A DNA stretch of 64,000 nucleotides from Moringa oleifera. Taxonomy: Eukaryota; Streptophyta; Magnoliopsida; Brassicales; Moringaceae. Positions within the stretch are counted from its first letter, which is position 1, and each line of letters opens with the position of its first letter. This document shows, one piece after another, positions 13,201-25,857 of the stretch. Location: NCBI GenBank assembly GCA_021397835.1, contig JAJFZO010000087.1:1674001-1738000 (forward strand). Reading direction: 5' to 3'. The translations under genes and the position numbers were made by a program. The notes under the pieces were generated by a model, which worked only from the letters and a program-made list of their open reading frames with translations, was not told where the DNA came from and ran no database searches.

Positions 13201-15566
13201 TTTGTATGTTAACATTTTTCTCTGGTACTTGGATCTATTTTTTCTTTTGTTGGTGTAGGCATAGGGAAGACTGTGAAAGAAAAAGTTTGTGCACACACAA
13301 GCCGTGATATTCGTGCCATAGCTAGTCAGCTGGTTAGCGTGTGGCTTGAAATATTTCGCAAAGAAAAAGCTTGCAATGGTGGATTGAAATCATTGAGGCA
13401 AGCAAGTACTGTAGATCCCTCAAAGAGAAAATCTCTTAAGGATCCAGCCTCAGGAAAGCCTCCTCTCCGCTCAGATCATGTTTCTTTGGAGAATAAAGGA
13501 AGGTTGCAGGCTCCTGCATCTGCTGCAAGCCATTTGCCGTCCTATGCAGACTTTAAGAAAGAGAATGGAAGATCAGTTAAACTGGAAACAAGGTCACACA
13601 GTTTAATCAGCAGACTGGATAAGGTGGAGGAAAACAATATTGCAGTGTCTCAAGAAGAACAGGCTGCCATTGCTGCTGCAGAAGCTGCTCGAGCTGCAGC
13701 CGAAGCAGCTGCCAAGGTTTGTTTCTCTTAGTACTGCATTAATTCAATTGATGTGATGCCAATGAAAACCATTTTGAGTACCTTCTTCTGGTATGCGTTA
13801 TATCATTGATTTTTGTCTTATGGACTTCTCCTTTCCTCTTCTGAAAAATACGAAGTTTCTATTATTTGGGGTGATTCTCGATGTGCTTTGTGTGTGTCTG
13901 TTTGTGCGCTTGCATTCATGCGTGCTTGTGCACGTGCACATGTGCTTATATAAAAAATGCTAAATATAAAGCATGTATATGATTTTTGAAGTCTCACTTG
14001 CTAGTTTTATTCTGTGTTTAAGAGTTCAATGGCATACTGCTTTCTTCTTTAATTTTGTCAATGTTAGTAAGCTATGGATTACCAAGTGATCATAGGATTT
14101 GTTTCTGATATCTGTCTTGAAAATGGTAATGTGAGATTGCACTGCATTTATCTGTTTTTCTTTCATTCTTCATCTTTTTCTGTTGTTTTTGCTATGTATA
14201 TGAAGAAATTAATGATTGTGCTTTGCAGGCATATGCATCAGAGTGTAACACATCCCTGCAGCTTCCTAAGATACCCTCGTTTCACAAATTTGCTAGGCGG
14301 GAGCAATACTCACAAATGGATGAATCTGATCCTAGAAAGAAGTGGTCTGGTGGTGTTTGTGGAAGACAAGATTGTATATCTGAAATAGACTCTCGGAACT
14401 GCAGAGTCAGGGACTGGTCTGTTGATTTCTCGGCTGCTCTTAATCTTGACAGTTCAAGGATGTCAGTGGATAACCTCTCACAGCGGAGCCATTCAAATGA
14501 GATTGCGTCCCATTTGAAATTCAGAGAGCACTCGGGAGAAAGTACAGCTGTGGACAGCAGTATCTTTACCAGAGCATGGGTTGATACTGCCGGGAGTGTG
14601 GGGATAAAGGACTACCATGCCATTGAGAGATGGCAATCTCAAGCTGCGGCTGCTGATCCTGATTTCTTCCATCCAACTATGCATATAAAGGATGAAGAAG
14701 ATTCAAATACAAGTTCAAGACTACCCACTTGGAAGCATGATGGGCGAGCCAATGAGAGCTCCATCTCACAAGTTACAATGAACAAGGAGCGACTGAAAAA
14801 TCATCCCCGAGGTGCAGATCGTATAAAACAGGCTGTTGTGGATTATGTTGCATCGTTGCTCATGCCCCTTTATAAGGCGAGGAAAATTGATAGGGATGGG
14901 TACAAGACGATAATGAAGAAGACTGCAACAAAAGTTTGTTATACTTCCTTCTTAATTGCTTTCAATTATATTTGTTACTAACTTTATGTTATTGACCCCA
15001 AATATCAAAGTGGATATTGCAACTGGTGCCTTTCTTCCAGTCTTACCTTTTTACTCTTATATTTATCAGGTCATGGAACAGGCAACAGATGCAGAGAAAT
15101 CCATGGCTGTTTCCGAGTTTCTTGATTTCAAGCGCAAGAATAAGGTATGTTTTTGCCTATGTGAAATTTAGTTAAATTTATTTGCCAACTCTAACTTAGT
15201 AGATTAATCTCCAACTAACCCTGTTGGTTTCTTTGAAAATAATTCCCTAATGGTTGGCTTGTACAGAAACTCGCACATAGAAAAAATTCTTATAATGATC
15301 TCAAGCTGACTATCATTTTATCAGATTCTTTATTTACTAACAACTGGCTAGAAATTCTTATGGTTCTCCTTTCTCCATGAATAGAAGATCATCTTCTGTG
15401 CATGTTTTGATTACTCATCAACCTTGTTGCTATTGTGTAAATTGAGCTAAATGTGTTGTAACCTTTTTATTTTTTTGGCTTGTATGCCCTAAACCTGCAG
15501 ATTCGTTCATTTGTAGACAAATTGATTGAGAGGCACATGACAGTGAAGCAAGCTCCAAAACCTTGA
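7213..15566 (+). CDS. LDL3: Lysine-specific histone demethylase 1 homolog 3 (SWIRM + amine oxidase)
   Basis: Nuclear FAD-dependent demethylase of the LSD1 family, expected to remove methyl groups from histone H3K4. Coding exons: 7213-9686, 10302-10443, 10617-12878, 13009-13102, 13259-13716, 14229-14933, 15070-15144 and 15501-15566; total 6276 nt, 2091 aa. Residues 1-790 are low-complexity, Ser/Asp/Lys-rich and poorly conserved. A SWIRM domain spans about 795-890 (LKRKGGLQEYLECR across the first junction, then SLIREVYTFLDQ and GYINVG). The amine-oxidase domain starts with the FAD motif IIIIGAGPAGLTAARHLQ (about 1045), has the Lys of FGVLNKVILEF, and closes with FFAGEATCKEHPDTVGGAM (about 1500). 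No long tower insertion is evident. The plant-specific tail holds an Ala-rich helix (AAAEAARAAAEAAAK) and a compact helical end (about 2008-2080) resembling an SRI domain. As I recall, the Arabidopsis protein is near 1630 aa, so this one is longer, mainly in the disordered parts. Confidence 0.93.
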
Positions 15567-18202
15567 AGGGCTGAGGATTGAATGGTCATTTTGTTGTTGT
15601 GTTTGTTTGTCTACAAGTCTTGCAGAAGTCTGTCCTTGCATGAGATCACAGCCTATGATGGTGGTAGTGGCACACAGGGAACTCTTGTGCTGGTTCTTGG
15701 GGTAAATGCTTCCTTCAAGCCATCATTATGCTGTTCTTGATCCAGAAGGTGGCATGAAAGACAGCAGATGGTTCTATGTGGCCTGTTCGGTGACAAATGG
15801 AAAGCATTAACGCAAATTGCTCAGAACCTTTATGGCTTGTCCCCAATGCGATCACATGAAGCTTGTACTGGCGTATTGCAGAAAAGGTCATTTCTGGATG
15901 AGACGGTGGCCTTATTATTGTAAATGGGATCAATGGAAAGTGTCATAGCTCATCTTATCCGGATTACGGGCTTCAACATGTTTTGAAAATAATGTCAGTT
16001 TGCTTCTGGCAATTAGTTTATCTTCAATCAAGGGTGTACTTGGAAGGATGGAGAGTCAAGACCCTAATTTTTTATTTGGGGTTCCCCACAGATGAGACAC
16101 TACTTGTTCTTACTTTTTCTTGTTATATTGGTTTTTGTACAGCTTAGGATTGTTTAGTGCTGACCAGCATACAGAACATTTGTCTTCCTTCTGGAAGTAT
16201 TTCATATTGTCCTGATTTTTTAAGTGAACACCAATTGCTAACTCTTTTTCATTATCCAAAACTCAAGTAAGAGAATGGTGACAAAATTTATGGATGTTCC
16301 ATGCCTTGCATTTAGATTAGGAAAAATTGTATTTCTGTTAATTGAAGCTCCTGGAGTGCCATTGTGTGCCCTTTCTGCTTCGTGATGCAGATGTGCATGC
16401 ATCGGCAAGTGTATATGTTCCCTGTGCCTTTGTCTTCTGCGTATGTGTGTGTGTGTCTGTCTGTCATTATAGTTGGGCCTCCGAACTGCTAGAATGGAAT
16501 ATTCCCAGTTGATGAATTATTTGAAGGTTTTTGTTACCACATGTTTTATTTCAGTCAAAGTAAGAAATGAAGGTGCCACCTTTCGCTTACTTTTCATCTT
16601 TTGTTTTGCATGTATAGGGTAAGTTTGTGTTCATAGCTCAGGTGAGGTTCCACCATAGAATGCAGATTTTTTCTTCATGTTTTATGTAATTCTGTGACCC
16701 GGTCTTTGGATTTTCATTTCCTTTCTCATTTAGGCTTCACCTTGTTTCATCAACCCAATTGTGACATTTCTTTCTCTTGTTTCCAGGTTGAATGAAGTAG
16801 TTTTGTTCTGCTCTGCCAAGGTATGCTCTCCGTTGCTTATTATTATTTCTTCTCTCTCTTTCTCCTTTCCTTCCACCTAGGATACCTTATGTCCATTTCA
16901 TTTTCTTGGGGGAAGGGCTGGTGTTTAGTAGCAGCTTAGTTCATCGTGTGTTCGAAGATACTGTTGGAACTTGGAAGGAAATTGTAATCCAATTATTATG
17001 TTTGTCTGTTACCATTTTTTGGGTGTTTTAAGTTTTTGTTTATGAACAAATTTCTGGATGCTCTGCCCAGTTGGGATTTGGTCCCTTCATATATATCACA
17101 GCAGAACTTCTCCCTGTTCTCTATCTGATGAATGAATTCCTTGTCCTAAATTCTTCTGAAGACTGGGGTGTCTCACATGAAGCATTCAAAGAGCTCTAAG
17201 ACTTGATGTATCATGGTAATGCCAAAGCGGTCATCCAGGTTCGGTTCAATTGTGTTCCACTAATTTTGGGTTGTATTATTCTGTTTATTATCAGATGTCA
17301 GTTCCATAGCTTAGATGCTTTTGATGGCCTGTACGGTTTGTATAACTGGGATTGCATTTCCGGAGATCAGATTCCCATATTTTTTAATTCACTTAATGAT
17401 TTCATTCCTGCTTATAGGTGCCCTGATCGGAGATTATGAAATTGTGATATGTAAGTCTGTCTTCTTTGCATCACTGCTGTGACTGCCTGGTGTTTTTTTC
17501 TGCCAATTTTATACTGTTAGATTCGGAGGACATGGCTCCCATAAACTCATGAAGAAGGAAAGTTCTTGAAATGGTTTATTCGTCCTCAGTTAAATTGTTA
17601 GTATTCCCTGAATTGCTGTTTTGATTTTACCAACTTAGAGCTACTGTAATTTGGTTATTGATCCACCATTTAGGCTGAATCTTCTGGGGTATATAGATTA
17701 CTATAATTACAGGAAAAAAAAAGTGGGGTTAACTTTGTTTGGCCACCAGGAAAGGAAAAGGAAAATGTGAGAAACAGATCATCCAAAAGAAAATTATTTT
17801 GGACTTACGTTTGGGGGTATGATAATAAGTAGGCCATTAAAAGGTATCCAACGGGGGCCTGAGTATGCTTTCTCTTTCCTCATGCTGCAAGAGAGCCCAA
17901 GTTTCAACAGTGACCCAACGCCTAACAAATGGGGAAAGGCAAACTGGCATAAGTCAAAGTATTAATTTTTCACACCTCTAAGCAAGCCCCAGCTGGGGCA
18001 ATTTTGATCACAGACAATCCTTGTTTGGTAGTTTTTTAATTCTGGGATCAGGATTCGTGAGAGGAGACTCATTGAGAAGCATCAACGTGCCTTCTCTCTC
18101 TCTCTCTCTTTCTCTCTCTGTCTCTGTCTCGCTCTCTGGTAGTAGAGGCATTCCTTTTTAGATCTGGTCGACTTGTCGGTAAATCATCTCTTAGAAAGAA
18201 AG
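15567..18202. other. 3' flank of LDL3 and promoter of V-ATPase subunit c
   Basis: No convincing ORF. The first 1.5-2 kb is T-rich in the sense of LDL3 and may be a long or spliced 3' UTR; several AG-ending pyrimidine tracts (near 16780 and 17410) would allow splicing. A TG repeat occurs at about 16443-16460. From about 17700 the sequence is the promoter/leader of the proteolipid gene, including a CT microsatellite at about 18093-18133 that is probably in its 5' UTR. Confidence 0.5.
18093..18133. repeat. CT microsatellite in the VHA-c leader
   Basis: A run of CT dinucleotides with a few TT/GT interruptions lies about 70-110 bp upstream of the VHA-c start codon. Such pyrimidine tracts are common in plant 5' UTRs of highly expressed genes. 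It is polymorphic-marker material and possibly a Y-patch-like leader element. Confidence 0.85.
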
Positions 18203-19848
18203 ATGGCTTCGGGTTTCAGTGGAGATGAGACTGCTCCTTTCTTCGGCTTTCTCGGCGCTGCTGCTGCTCTCGTTTTCTCCTGTAATTATATCTATCCGTA
18301 CATATGTTTTACCGCGAATCCAATTGGTTTTGATTTTGTTTTGATAGATGTGGATCTAGGGTTTGATCGGGATGTTAATTTTCGACAGGTATGGGAGCTG
18401 CTTATGGGACAGCAAAGAGTGGTGTTGGTGTGGCGTCGATGGGGGTGATGAGGCCAGAGTTGGTCATGAAGTCGATCGTGCCCGTCGTCATGGCTGGTGT
18501 GTTGGGCATCTACGGTCTCATTATTGCTGTGATCATCAGTACTGGTATAAACCCCAAGGCCAAATCTTATTATCTTTTCGATGGCTACGCCCATCTTTCT
18601 TCTGGTCTCGCTTGTGGGCTTGCCGGTCTCTCTGCTGGTATGGCCATTGGGATCGTCGGTGATGCTGGTGTTAGGTAATACATATAGCTTTGTTTCTTTC
18701 CATCTTATATGTTTCGGGCTTTTTTCTTTTTTCTTCTTTATCTAATGAGGTGTGGATTTACTAATGGAATTTTTGGGTTATCATTGAATTTTTTTTTTGT
18801 CAGCCATCTGTATTATTTTTCATTTGTTTAATCTGATTACTGTGAATTTGGGGAATTGATTGGGTTCTAGACACAGTCATGGATTTTTTCATATTATATT
18901 TGATCTCTTCTATGCGCTGAGTTGGTGAGACAGTGGACGTGTGCATTGTTTTGTGCTGAAGAGCCTTACACTGATTAGAGCCGAAGTGAAGTGTTTCTTC
19001 TCTTTTAGAGTATGGTTTTGAAGATGATATAATATATGTCTTAACTGACCATAAATTTACATATGATGCAATAATTGTATTACTTTCAATCGTGTTCTGG
19101 GTTTTTTGTTCTATTGAGTTTAAGCTGTTTTCATTTGGATTACCTTGTTAGGTACCCAGGGTTAGAACTAACCCTTAAAAACTAGCTTTTAAGGGAAGGT
19201 GCTTAAGCCTTAATAAACTATCAACTAATCCTATACTTAGGGAACCTGGGATCCTAGCATACCCTTGTAGTTGATGATAGCATATAATATCAAATTGCAG
19301 CATTATTCATCGGTCTTCTTAATTTGTGTCAGTGTTAATGCTGATTTGAGCATTTCAATTACTATTTGTCACGATTTGTGATTTAGAGCATGAGTGTCTC
19401 AGATGATTATGTTCCTAGCTTTGCCTTTCATGTTCTTTTTTAATTGAAACAATTAAAGCTGTTGCATCAACATGTTGGAAATGTAAGGAGGGAGGCAGAT
19501 AAGGTAAGGTTAGTACTGATGTGTAAGTTAAAGTGCCCTTCATTTCTCAGCCTGCTGAAATTTGAAAATCTAGGCATATGACCAGATCTTGTCATTGATG
19601 TGGTTTAATGATAGGCCAGATGTTTATTTCTCAGCCAGATCTTTTGGTTTAAAGGTTGGTGCTGAACAATTTTAACTGGGAGGTTTGGTTTTAATCACTT
19701 ATTTCTCTTTTGCAGAGCTAATGCCCAGCAACCCAAGCTTTTCGTTGGGATGATCCTCATTCTCATCTTTGCTGAAGCTCTGGCCCTGTACGGCTTGATC
19801 GTGGGTATTATCCTCTCATCCCGTGCTGGTCAGTCAAGAGCCGAATGA
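18203..19848 (+). CDS. VHA-c: V-type H+-ATPase 16-kDa proteolipid, subunit c
   Basis: Membrane-ring subunit of the vacuolar proton pump that carries protons across the tonoplast and endomembranes. Exons: 18203-18281, 18389-18674 and 19716-19848; 498 nt, 165 aa, the usual length. The protein opens [20 protein letters not shown] and is close to invariant across plants as I remember it, with four transmembrane helices in two homologous pairs. The proton-binding acid is Glu142 in helix 4 ([13 protein letters not shown]). The C-terminus is [10 protein letters not shown]. Junctions fall inside VFSC/MGAAYG and GDAGVR/ANAQQ and both restore the conserved frame. It is subunit c rather than c'', which is longer and has an extra N-terminal helix. 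A polyadenylation hexamer AATAAA lies at 20055-20060. Intron 2 contains a short palindromic relic at 19172-19195. Confidence 0.98.
19172..19195. repeat. 9-bp inverted repeat in VHA-c intron 2, possible retroelement relic
   Basis: The arm 19172-19180 (cccttaaaa) and 19187-19195 (ttttaaggg) are exact reverse complements around a 6-nt loop, just after a second small palindrome (ggttagaactaacc, starting about 19159). The surrounding words recall degenerate LTR or TRIM fragments often met in dicot introns, but I cannot name the element. Confidence 0.45.
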
Positions 19849-20983
19849 AAGCCGCTCCTGCTTGGTGGTTGTGAGATTTGTTTGTGATGCACCAAGAAAT
19901 ATTATTTACATTTTTTGTTAGAATTGTAGCTTTTGCTCTGAACAGTGCTTAAATTTTATTGTATTCTCCAGTGGTTTTTTACCCAGATAGATTGGGTGGT
20001 TGAGTTGCTTTGTCGATGATGGATTGTAATGGTAGGAAATCAGTCTTCCCCCATAATAAAAGCATCATCATCTTTGTTTCGTTCCAATTATTCACCTCTG
20101 AATCATGTGAATTGTATTCAAATTGTAGCACAAAAATTTCCTTTATTTTCCTTACGTTTAAGACAGCCGGGTTTTCCTTCTGGAAATTACATGGTGGGTT
20201 TAGTACAGTTTGCATCTTCAATTTCACAAATCTTTGTTACTTCCTAGCATGCGGAATATCAATATCAGGCTTACTGCCACTCCCTTTGCCATTCAGGGCA
20301 AGATTATAATTATAATGATGTATATATTTAAATGTATGTATATTGTATATGTATGTATACAGGTCATACACAATATACATATATATAGAATGTGATGTGT
20401 ATTGCAGATGTGCATAGAGGCTTTAAATGAAAGTGGGTTCTGATTCTGCTTCTGGAAAGTGTGACTCCAAAGGCCAACAAGAGTGTAGTGTCCGCGTGCC
20501 TCATGGCTGGGGGATATTTCCACTACAGGAACGCTCTGACGTCATTAACTACGTAATATGAAGGTAAGTTCAGGTGTTCGTGAGTCCTCTTAATTTTGAC
20601 ATTTAGACCTATTCCGACCAATCAGATGACTGTATGGCCCACAGATGCTTAACCGAGCCAATCAATGAATAATCTCCTATGCGCACTTGCACAGCTGATC
20701 GAGGCCTGCTTATTTTCCTCATTTTTCTTTTTTTTTCCCCTTCACCGCAAATTTAGAGACGAGCGACACCACGTCCCCGTCTTCCAAGCTCTTCTGTTCC
20801 CTTCTCCGATAGTCAAAATCGAGAAAGAGCATTGTCATGTTGCGTGGCGCCCAAATTATCAGACGCCGCCATAGATTATTTTTATAATGCTGAAGCACGA
20901 ACAACTTTGTCCATTTTGATTCAACCGATTGTGTTATTGTTTTGTACCTGATTCGCCATCGCTTGTCGAGCTCCATATCGAGA
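19849..20983. other. Spacer: VHA-c 3' UTR and CGI-58 promoter
   Basis: The first 250 bp is the VHA-c 3' UTR with its AATAAA at 20055-20060. About 20300-20400 is TA/TG-rich with short self-complementary words (tgtatattgt / acaatataca). From about 20530 the sequence is more balanced and is probably the promoter and leader of the hydrolase gene starting at 20984. An in-frame upstream ATG at 20942 would add 14 residues; I prefer 20984 because the remembered family start begins shortly before a Ser/Ala-rich stretch. Confidence 0.5.
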
Positions 20984-23900
20984 ATGGCCGAAGAAATCAG
21001 CAAAAGTCAGCTAGGATCTTCTGCTGCCGCCACAGCAACGGCAGCTTCTGCACCGACAAAAACGAGGTCCTTGTGGCCGTCCATTCTCCGTTGGATCCCC
21101 ACTTCTACCGATCATATCATCGCCGCCGAGAATCGTCTCCTCTCTATAGTCAAGTGACTCTCTCTCTCTCTCTCTCTCTTCAATTGAATTCACTTTTTCG
21201 TTTTTTCTTTCTGCTTTTAGGTTGTTAACACGAAATTGATATCAGCTGAAATTGAATTACATTATCGCTTTCAACTTTCAAAACTGCATGTTAAGAAATT
21301 GTAGAAACGAACCGCAAATATTGAATCTTCTTGTAGATTCTGGGCTGTCTTGAAATTCCGAGTCTTTCAATGCATCCAATTGGTGTTTGGAACATCAAAA
21401 ATTGCAATCAGAAATATTTGAGCATACTTTGTTGGCCGCCCAGAAAACTGAGGACGAAATTTTTTATTTTGATAAGTGACCTTATAAAGCGTTTCTCCAT
21501 CAATTGAAGTCTTTAAGATGCAGAACGGTGAATATTTGCCTGTCTTCTTACATTTCTCTTCAGACAGTATGAGTATTGTAGGATTCTTTGAGCCTGATTA
21601 TTGTGTTCTACCCATATCACTTTTTTTTTTTTTTATTTTTCTTCTTTGAAATATTCTTTCCAATTGGAACTTGCAATAATTGAAATTTGAGACCACACAA
21701 ACTTGATATCCTTAATTTATCCAGTTATCTAATCTGGATTGTGGTTTAATTGCTTGAAACTCAGGACTCCATATGTTCAAGAACATGTAAATATAGGCTC
21801 AGGGCCACCAGGGTCGAAAATCAGGTGGTTTCGTTCTTCAAGCAATGAGCCAAGGTTTATCAACACTGTTACCTTTGATAGCAAAGAGGATTCTCCAACT
21901 CTTGTGATGGTTCATGGATATGGTGCATCTCAAGGTTTTTTCTTCCGGAACTTTGATGCTCTTGCCAGTCGTTTCAGGGTAATTGCTATCGATCAGCTTG
22001 GGTAAGCTCCATTCTAGAATTATTTTTTTCCCTATGTCCTATGATTCATAATCACAATCTTGTTCCTATAATTTGATTTTTAACAAGGCGACATTGGATC
22101 AATTTACATTCCATATGTTAGCAACTGCTAAATGATTCTAGGGTTTGGGTCTGGCAAAGATATATTGCTATATTTGCCTGTGTTAGTCTTTCAAGTTCCA
22201 AATTATGAGATAACAATGAAAGAATATTCTCTTATGTGGTTTTTAACGTCTTTGTATGCATGGGATTTTAAATTGCTTACTGAAAACATAAAATCGAATT
22301 TCTATTCCGAGTCTCTTAGGCCTTTTTTTTTAAATACATCTTTGTGGTTTAGAGTGTTTATGAATAGACAGTTAGACATGATAAGCAAATTTCTATTCTA
22401 AGTCTCTTAGGCCATTTGTTCATACATCCTTGAGGTTTAGAGTGTCTAATGGTCATGCCTTGTTTAATTTCTTGTTTTTGATTAAATTATGAATAGATTC
22501 TTCATTGTCTGGGGTTGACTTTGGTGAGATACATATATTGCACGTTAGTTTCTTACTCCCTTTTCTCCTCTTCTACTCAGTTGGGGTGGATCAAGCAGGC
22601 CTGACTTCACATGCAAAAGTACTGAAGGTGATAATGATTAAGGTTTACTTTTCCTCGGGGTTAATTCTTTGACTATGTAGTTTTTGAAGCCCCTTCTCTG
22701 CGTGCTTGCTTATCTTAAGTCACTTCATTAGTAATACGAGTTTTTTTCTCGTTCAACATGATAATGCAGAAACTGAAGCATGGTTTATTGATTCCCTCGA
22801 GGAATGGCGTAAAGTGAAAAAACTAGATAATTTTATATTACTTGGACATTCTTTTGGAGGTTACGTTGCTGCTAAATATGCTCTCAAGGTGATAGCTTTT
22901 CCGCATTAATATTTGACTTCTAAGAGTAACATAATGAAGTTTGCTATCTGACATTTTTTTTTTCTAATCACGTTCATGTTGAAGCATCCTGAGCATGTTC
23001 AGCACCTGATTCTAGTGGGGTCTGCTGGATTTTCTTCAGAATCAGAAGTAAAATCTGAGTGGATTACCAAATTCAGAGCAACATGGAAAGGCATGGTTCT
23101 GAACCATTTATGGGAGTCTAATTTCACTCCTCAAAAGATTGTGAGGTATGTAAATATTTACTTGATTTTTCTACTGCTTAGTTTGAATGATCTTCTTTTA
23201 CATGAGGTCACAAACAAAATGATGGTTAATGTCTCCATTTTTACTGCTGTAGATTGCACATTATATTCATTTTATCTTTTTTTTTTTTTATGGCATGAAT
23301 TGTCCAGTTTCCTAAGCTTATCTTCACACAGTACACATGCATTTGTGTAAGGATACGCATAGACACATGCTCTTGGAATCTCTAATACATACAGCAGACT
23401 TGCTCACATATTTAAACGTATCCCTATGCGTTTTCCTTATGGCTGATATCTTGTTCCTTGCGTTTGTCCTCTAGAGCACTAATCATGGCTTCCATGTTGT
23501 GCATGTGTCTTCTATACATTATTCTCCTGCTTTGAAATGAATAATCTGGTGTTCAAGATAAGGGTTGTTTTAGGAACTAACTGTAGTTTTTCTCAAGTAA
23601 ACTGTCATGCTTTTCTACCTGCCACCAGCCAACAAGCCTTCCTCTAAGCCCCAAAGGAAGGGAAAGAAATCCCTGTATGGGTTTTTGTCCAATATTTATT
23701 TGCCTGGTGTCTTAAATTGCCATTTCAAATTCCAGTTATTTTATCAATTAAAAGTCAGAATGCATCAAGTTGCATTAATTTCTTATATCCTTGGAATCCT
23801 TCTTTTTATCAGAGGTTTAGGTCCTTGGGGTCCAGATCTTGTACGTAGGTACACAAGTGCTAGATTTGGTTCATATTCAGCTGGGACCACGTTGACTGAA

Positions 23901-25333
23901 GAGGAGTCCAGACTGTTAACAGGTAAGGTTAACTTTTTGTATATTTCTGCACACTTTCATCAGGAGATATCTGATGGTTGTTTTACCTTTTGGAGATTAC
24001 GTTTACCACACTTTGGCTGCCAAGGCTAGTGGAGAGTTGTGCTTGAAATACATATTTTCATTTGGAGCATATGCTCGGATGCCTCTTTTACACAGGTTTA
24101 GTAATCCAACTTATTCACAAAGAATTTAAGTTACTTATTATTAAATCCCTTGCTTGTTGTGCACTCGAATTAGTCTTGTACATTTCAGGATTATTAAGTG
24201 AACATTATCAGTATAGATTAACTGAAACTTACAATTACTGCCTGAATCTGTGAAACCACTATCCATGAGTACTTTCCAACTTTTTTTAGTCCATTGAATG
24301 CATATGTGAAGCAGATTGGTATTGCTTTTTCCTTCTCTATGTTCATTGGACTTTCCAGAAGACCGCCAAATTTCTGTCATAGCGTGCAGGCTGAGGCCTC
24401 TGGACCTTCATAGTAGTCGATAGTATTTTCTCTTGGTCTTATGAAATCAACTTTGTGAATTGATCTAGCATAAATTTATGAGCTATCTTGGAACAGAGAT
24501 TTTTGGACCTCTCTTACTGCTGTAGAAAATGTACACACCTACAAGAAAGCAGGAGATTTTGATCAAAGATGAGTTTTGCATACATGTAGGGATTGGTCCT
24601 CGAAAATTCCTGTAAGAAAAATGGTTTGTACAAAATACTTTGGCACATGTGATGGATCATAATTTGGGGCCACCATCTTTGATCCACAAGCATGACAATT
24701 ATTCACAAATAGACATGAAACTAAGATTGAAACCTGGAATATTCCTAAGAAGATTGAATTACAGCACTCTTGAGAGCTAAGAAGCCCTTAGTGACTGACA
24801 GGAGATGTGTGAACCGCAAGCTAGAGTCCACTCTAAAATTTGAAACAGTGCAATAATTTACTAGTTATAGTGGATTAACTTGTCTGGAAGACAGCAAATG
24901 ATTCATATTTTCGAATAAGAAAGTTTAGTGGGAGGTGAAAAATCTAACTTAATCCTCTTTTGTATACAGTGCGTCAGAGTGGAAAGTACCAACGACTTTC
25001 ATATATGGTGTCCAAGACTGGATGAACTATCAAGGGGCAGTGGAAGCGCGCAAACAAATGAAAGTCCCTTGTGAAATTATTAGGGTTCCTGAGGTCTCTT
25101 TCCCTTTCTCTTTTCTCACATACACCGACACATGCATACATTGCGTGACTGTGCCTGAGAACCTTGAATTTTCAATCTGATTGGATTTTTCTTTGTGTAA
25201 TTTGCAGGGTGGGCATTTTGTGTTCATTGACAACCCTAATGGGTTTCATTCAGCTGTTTTTTACGCTTGCCGGAGGTTTCTCTCACCCATCCCAGACAAT
25301 GAACCGTTTCCTCAAGATCTGGCATCAGTCTAG
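20984..25333 (+). CDS. CGI-58/ABHD5-like alpha/beta hydrolase (lysophosphatidate acyltransferase-type)
   Basis: Plant homologue of CGI-58 (Arabidopsis At4g24160), a soluble lipid-metabolism protein reported to have lysophosphatidic acid acyltransferase and lipase activity and to influence lipid turnover. Exons: 20984-21153, 21765-22001, 22581-22627, 22770-22888, 22985-23145, 23813-23922, 23996-24095, 24970-25093 and 25208-25333; 1194 nt, 397 aa. Visible features are the oxyanion strand LVMVHGYGAS, the nucleophile elbow GHSFGG with Ser179, the late Asp of FIYGVQDWMNYQG, and HFVFID (His359...Asp364), which is both the catalytic-His region and the HX4D acyltransferase motif. Plant CGI-58 keeps the Ser that the animal protein lacks, so lipase activity is plausible. 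Intron 1 begins with a CT microsatellite straight after the donor. Intron 2 contains a 91-bp imperfect tandem duplication. Confidence 0.95.
21159..21180. repeat. CT microsatellite directly after the first 5' splice site of the CGI-58-like gene
   Basis: A CT run begins a few bases into intron 1, right behind the donor GTGACT (21154). Position next to a splice donor is unusual and is echoed in the kinesin gene at 44733-44764. Confidence 0.85.
22297..22455. repeat. 91-bp imperfect tandem duplication in CGI-58 intron 2
   Basis: The words 'aatttctattc', 'agtctcttaggcc' and 'ggtttagagtgt' occur in the same order at 22297 onward and again at 22388 onward, an offset of 91 bp. The second copy is shorter after about 68 bp. 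This is a local duplication in intronic DNA with no coding effect. Confidence 0.75.
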
Positions 25334-25857
25334 AAAAAGTAGGCTGCAATTTTCTTCTTTCTTCATTTCTGTATCATATAGGTTACCCGAGTTCAAATTA
25401 GTCGGACCGGTCTTTGCATCAACACAACATTCTTTGTATGTATTTTAGAAATTCATGTTACATAGATACTGGATGGACCAAGTAATTCCACAGAAATTCA
25501 CAGAAATTGTTCATGTCATGAGCACATTCAACTGCAAAATTTACTTGATTATATTTGCCACTTTTTTATACTGGATTTAATTGGAAATTTACTGGATGGA
25601 CTAAGAAAAAGTGATTCCTCACAAACTGTTCATATCGTAGATGAAGAAATTGTTCTAATCAGCAATTGTTCACTTATGCCTTTTGCCATCTTCTGAAAAT
25701 TGTATTGCTGAATTTAGAAAACAGGAATCTGAATCATTTGATCAGGGAAGAAACTGATTTGATTGACACCTGAGATTTTCTGTGCTGGGTTGATATATAG
25801 TTTGGATCCAAAGTGAAATCACAGGCCTATGCTCGGCTTTTTGTCCGGTTGTTTACT

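Noticed and set aside
14074..14388. 104-aa ORF overlapping the LDL3 intron and exon at 14229
   Set aside because: It crosses the exon 6 acceptor and is in a different frame from the conserved protein.
18203..19848. V-ATPase subunit c'' instead of c
   Set aside because: Length of 165 aa and four helices fit c; c'' has an additional N-terminal helix and different loop sequence.
22132..22401. 89-aa ORF in CGI-58 intron 2
   Set aside because: It lies within an intron, includes a homopolymer T run and part of the 91-bp tandem duplication, and has no recognisable domain.
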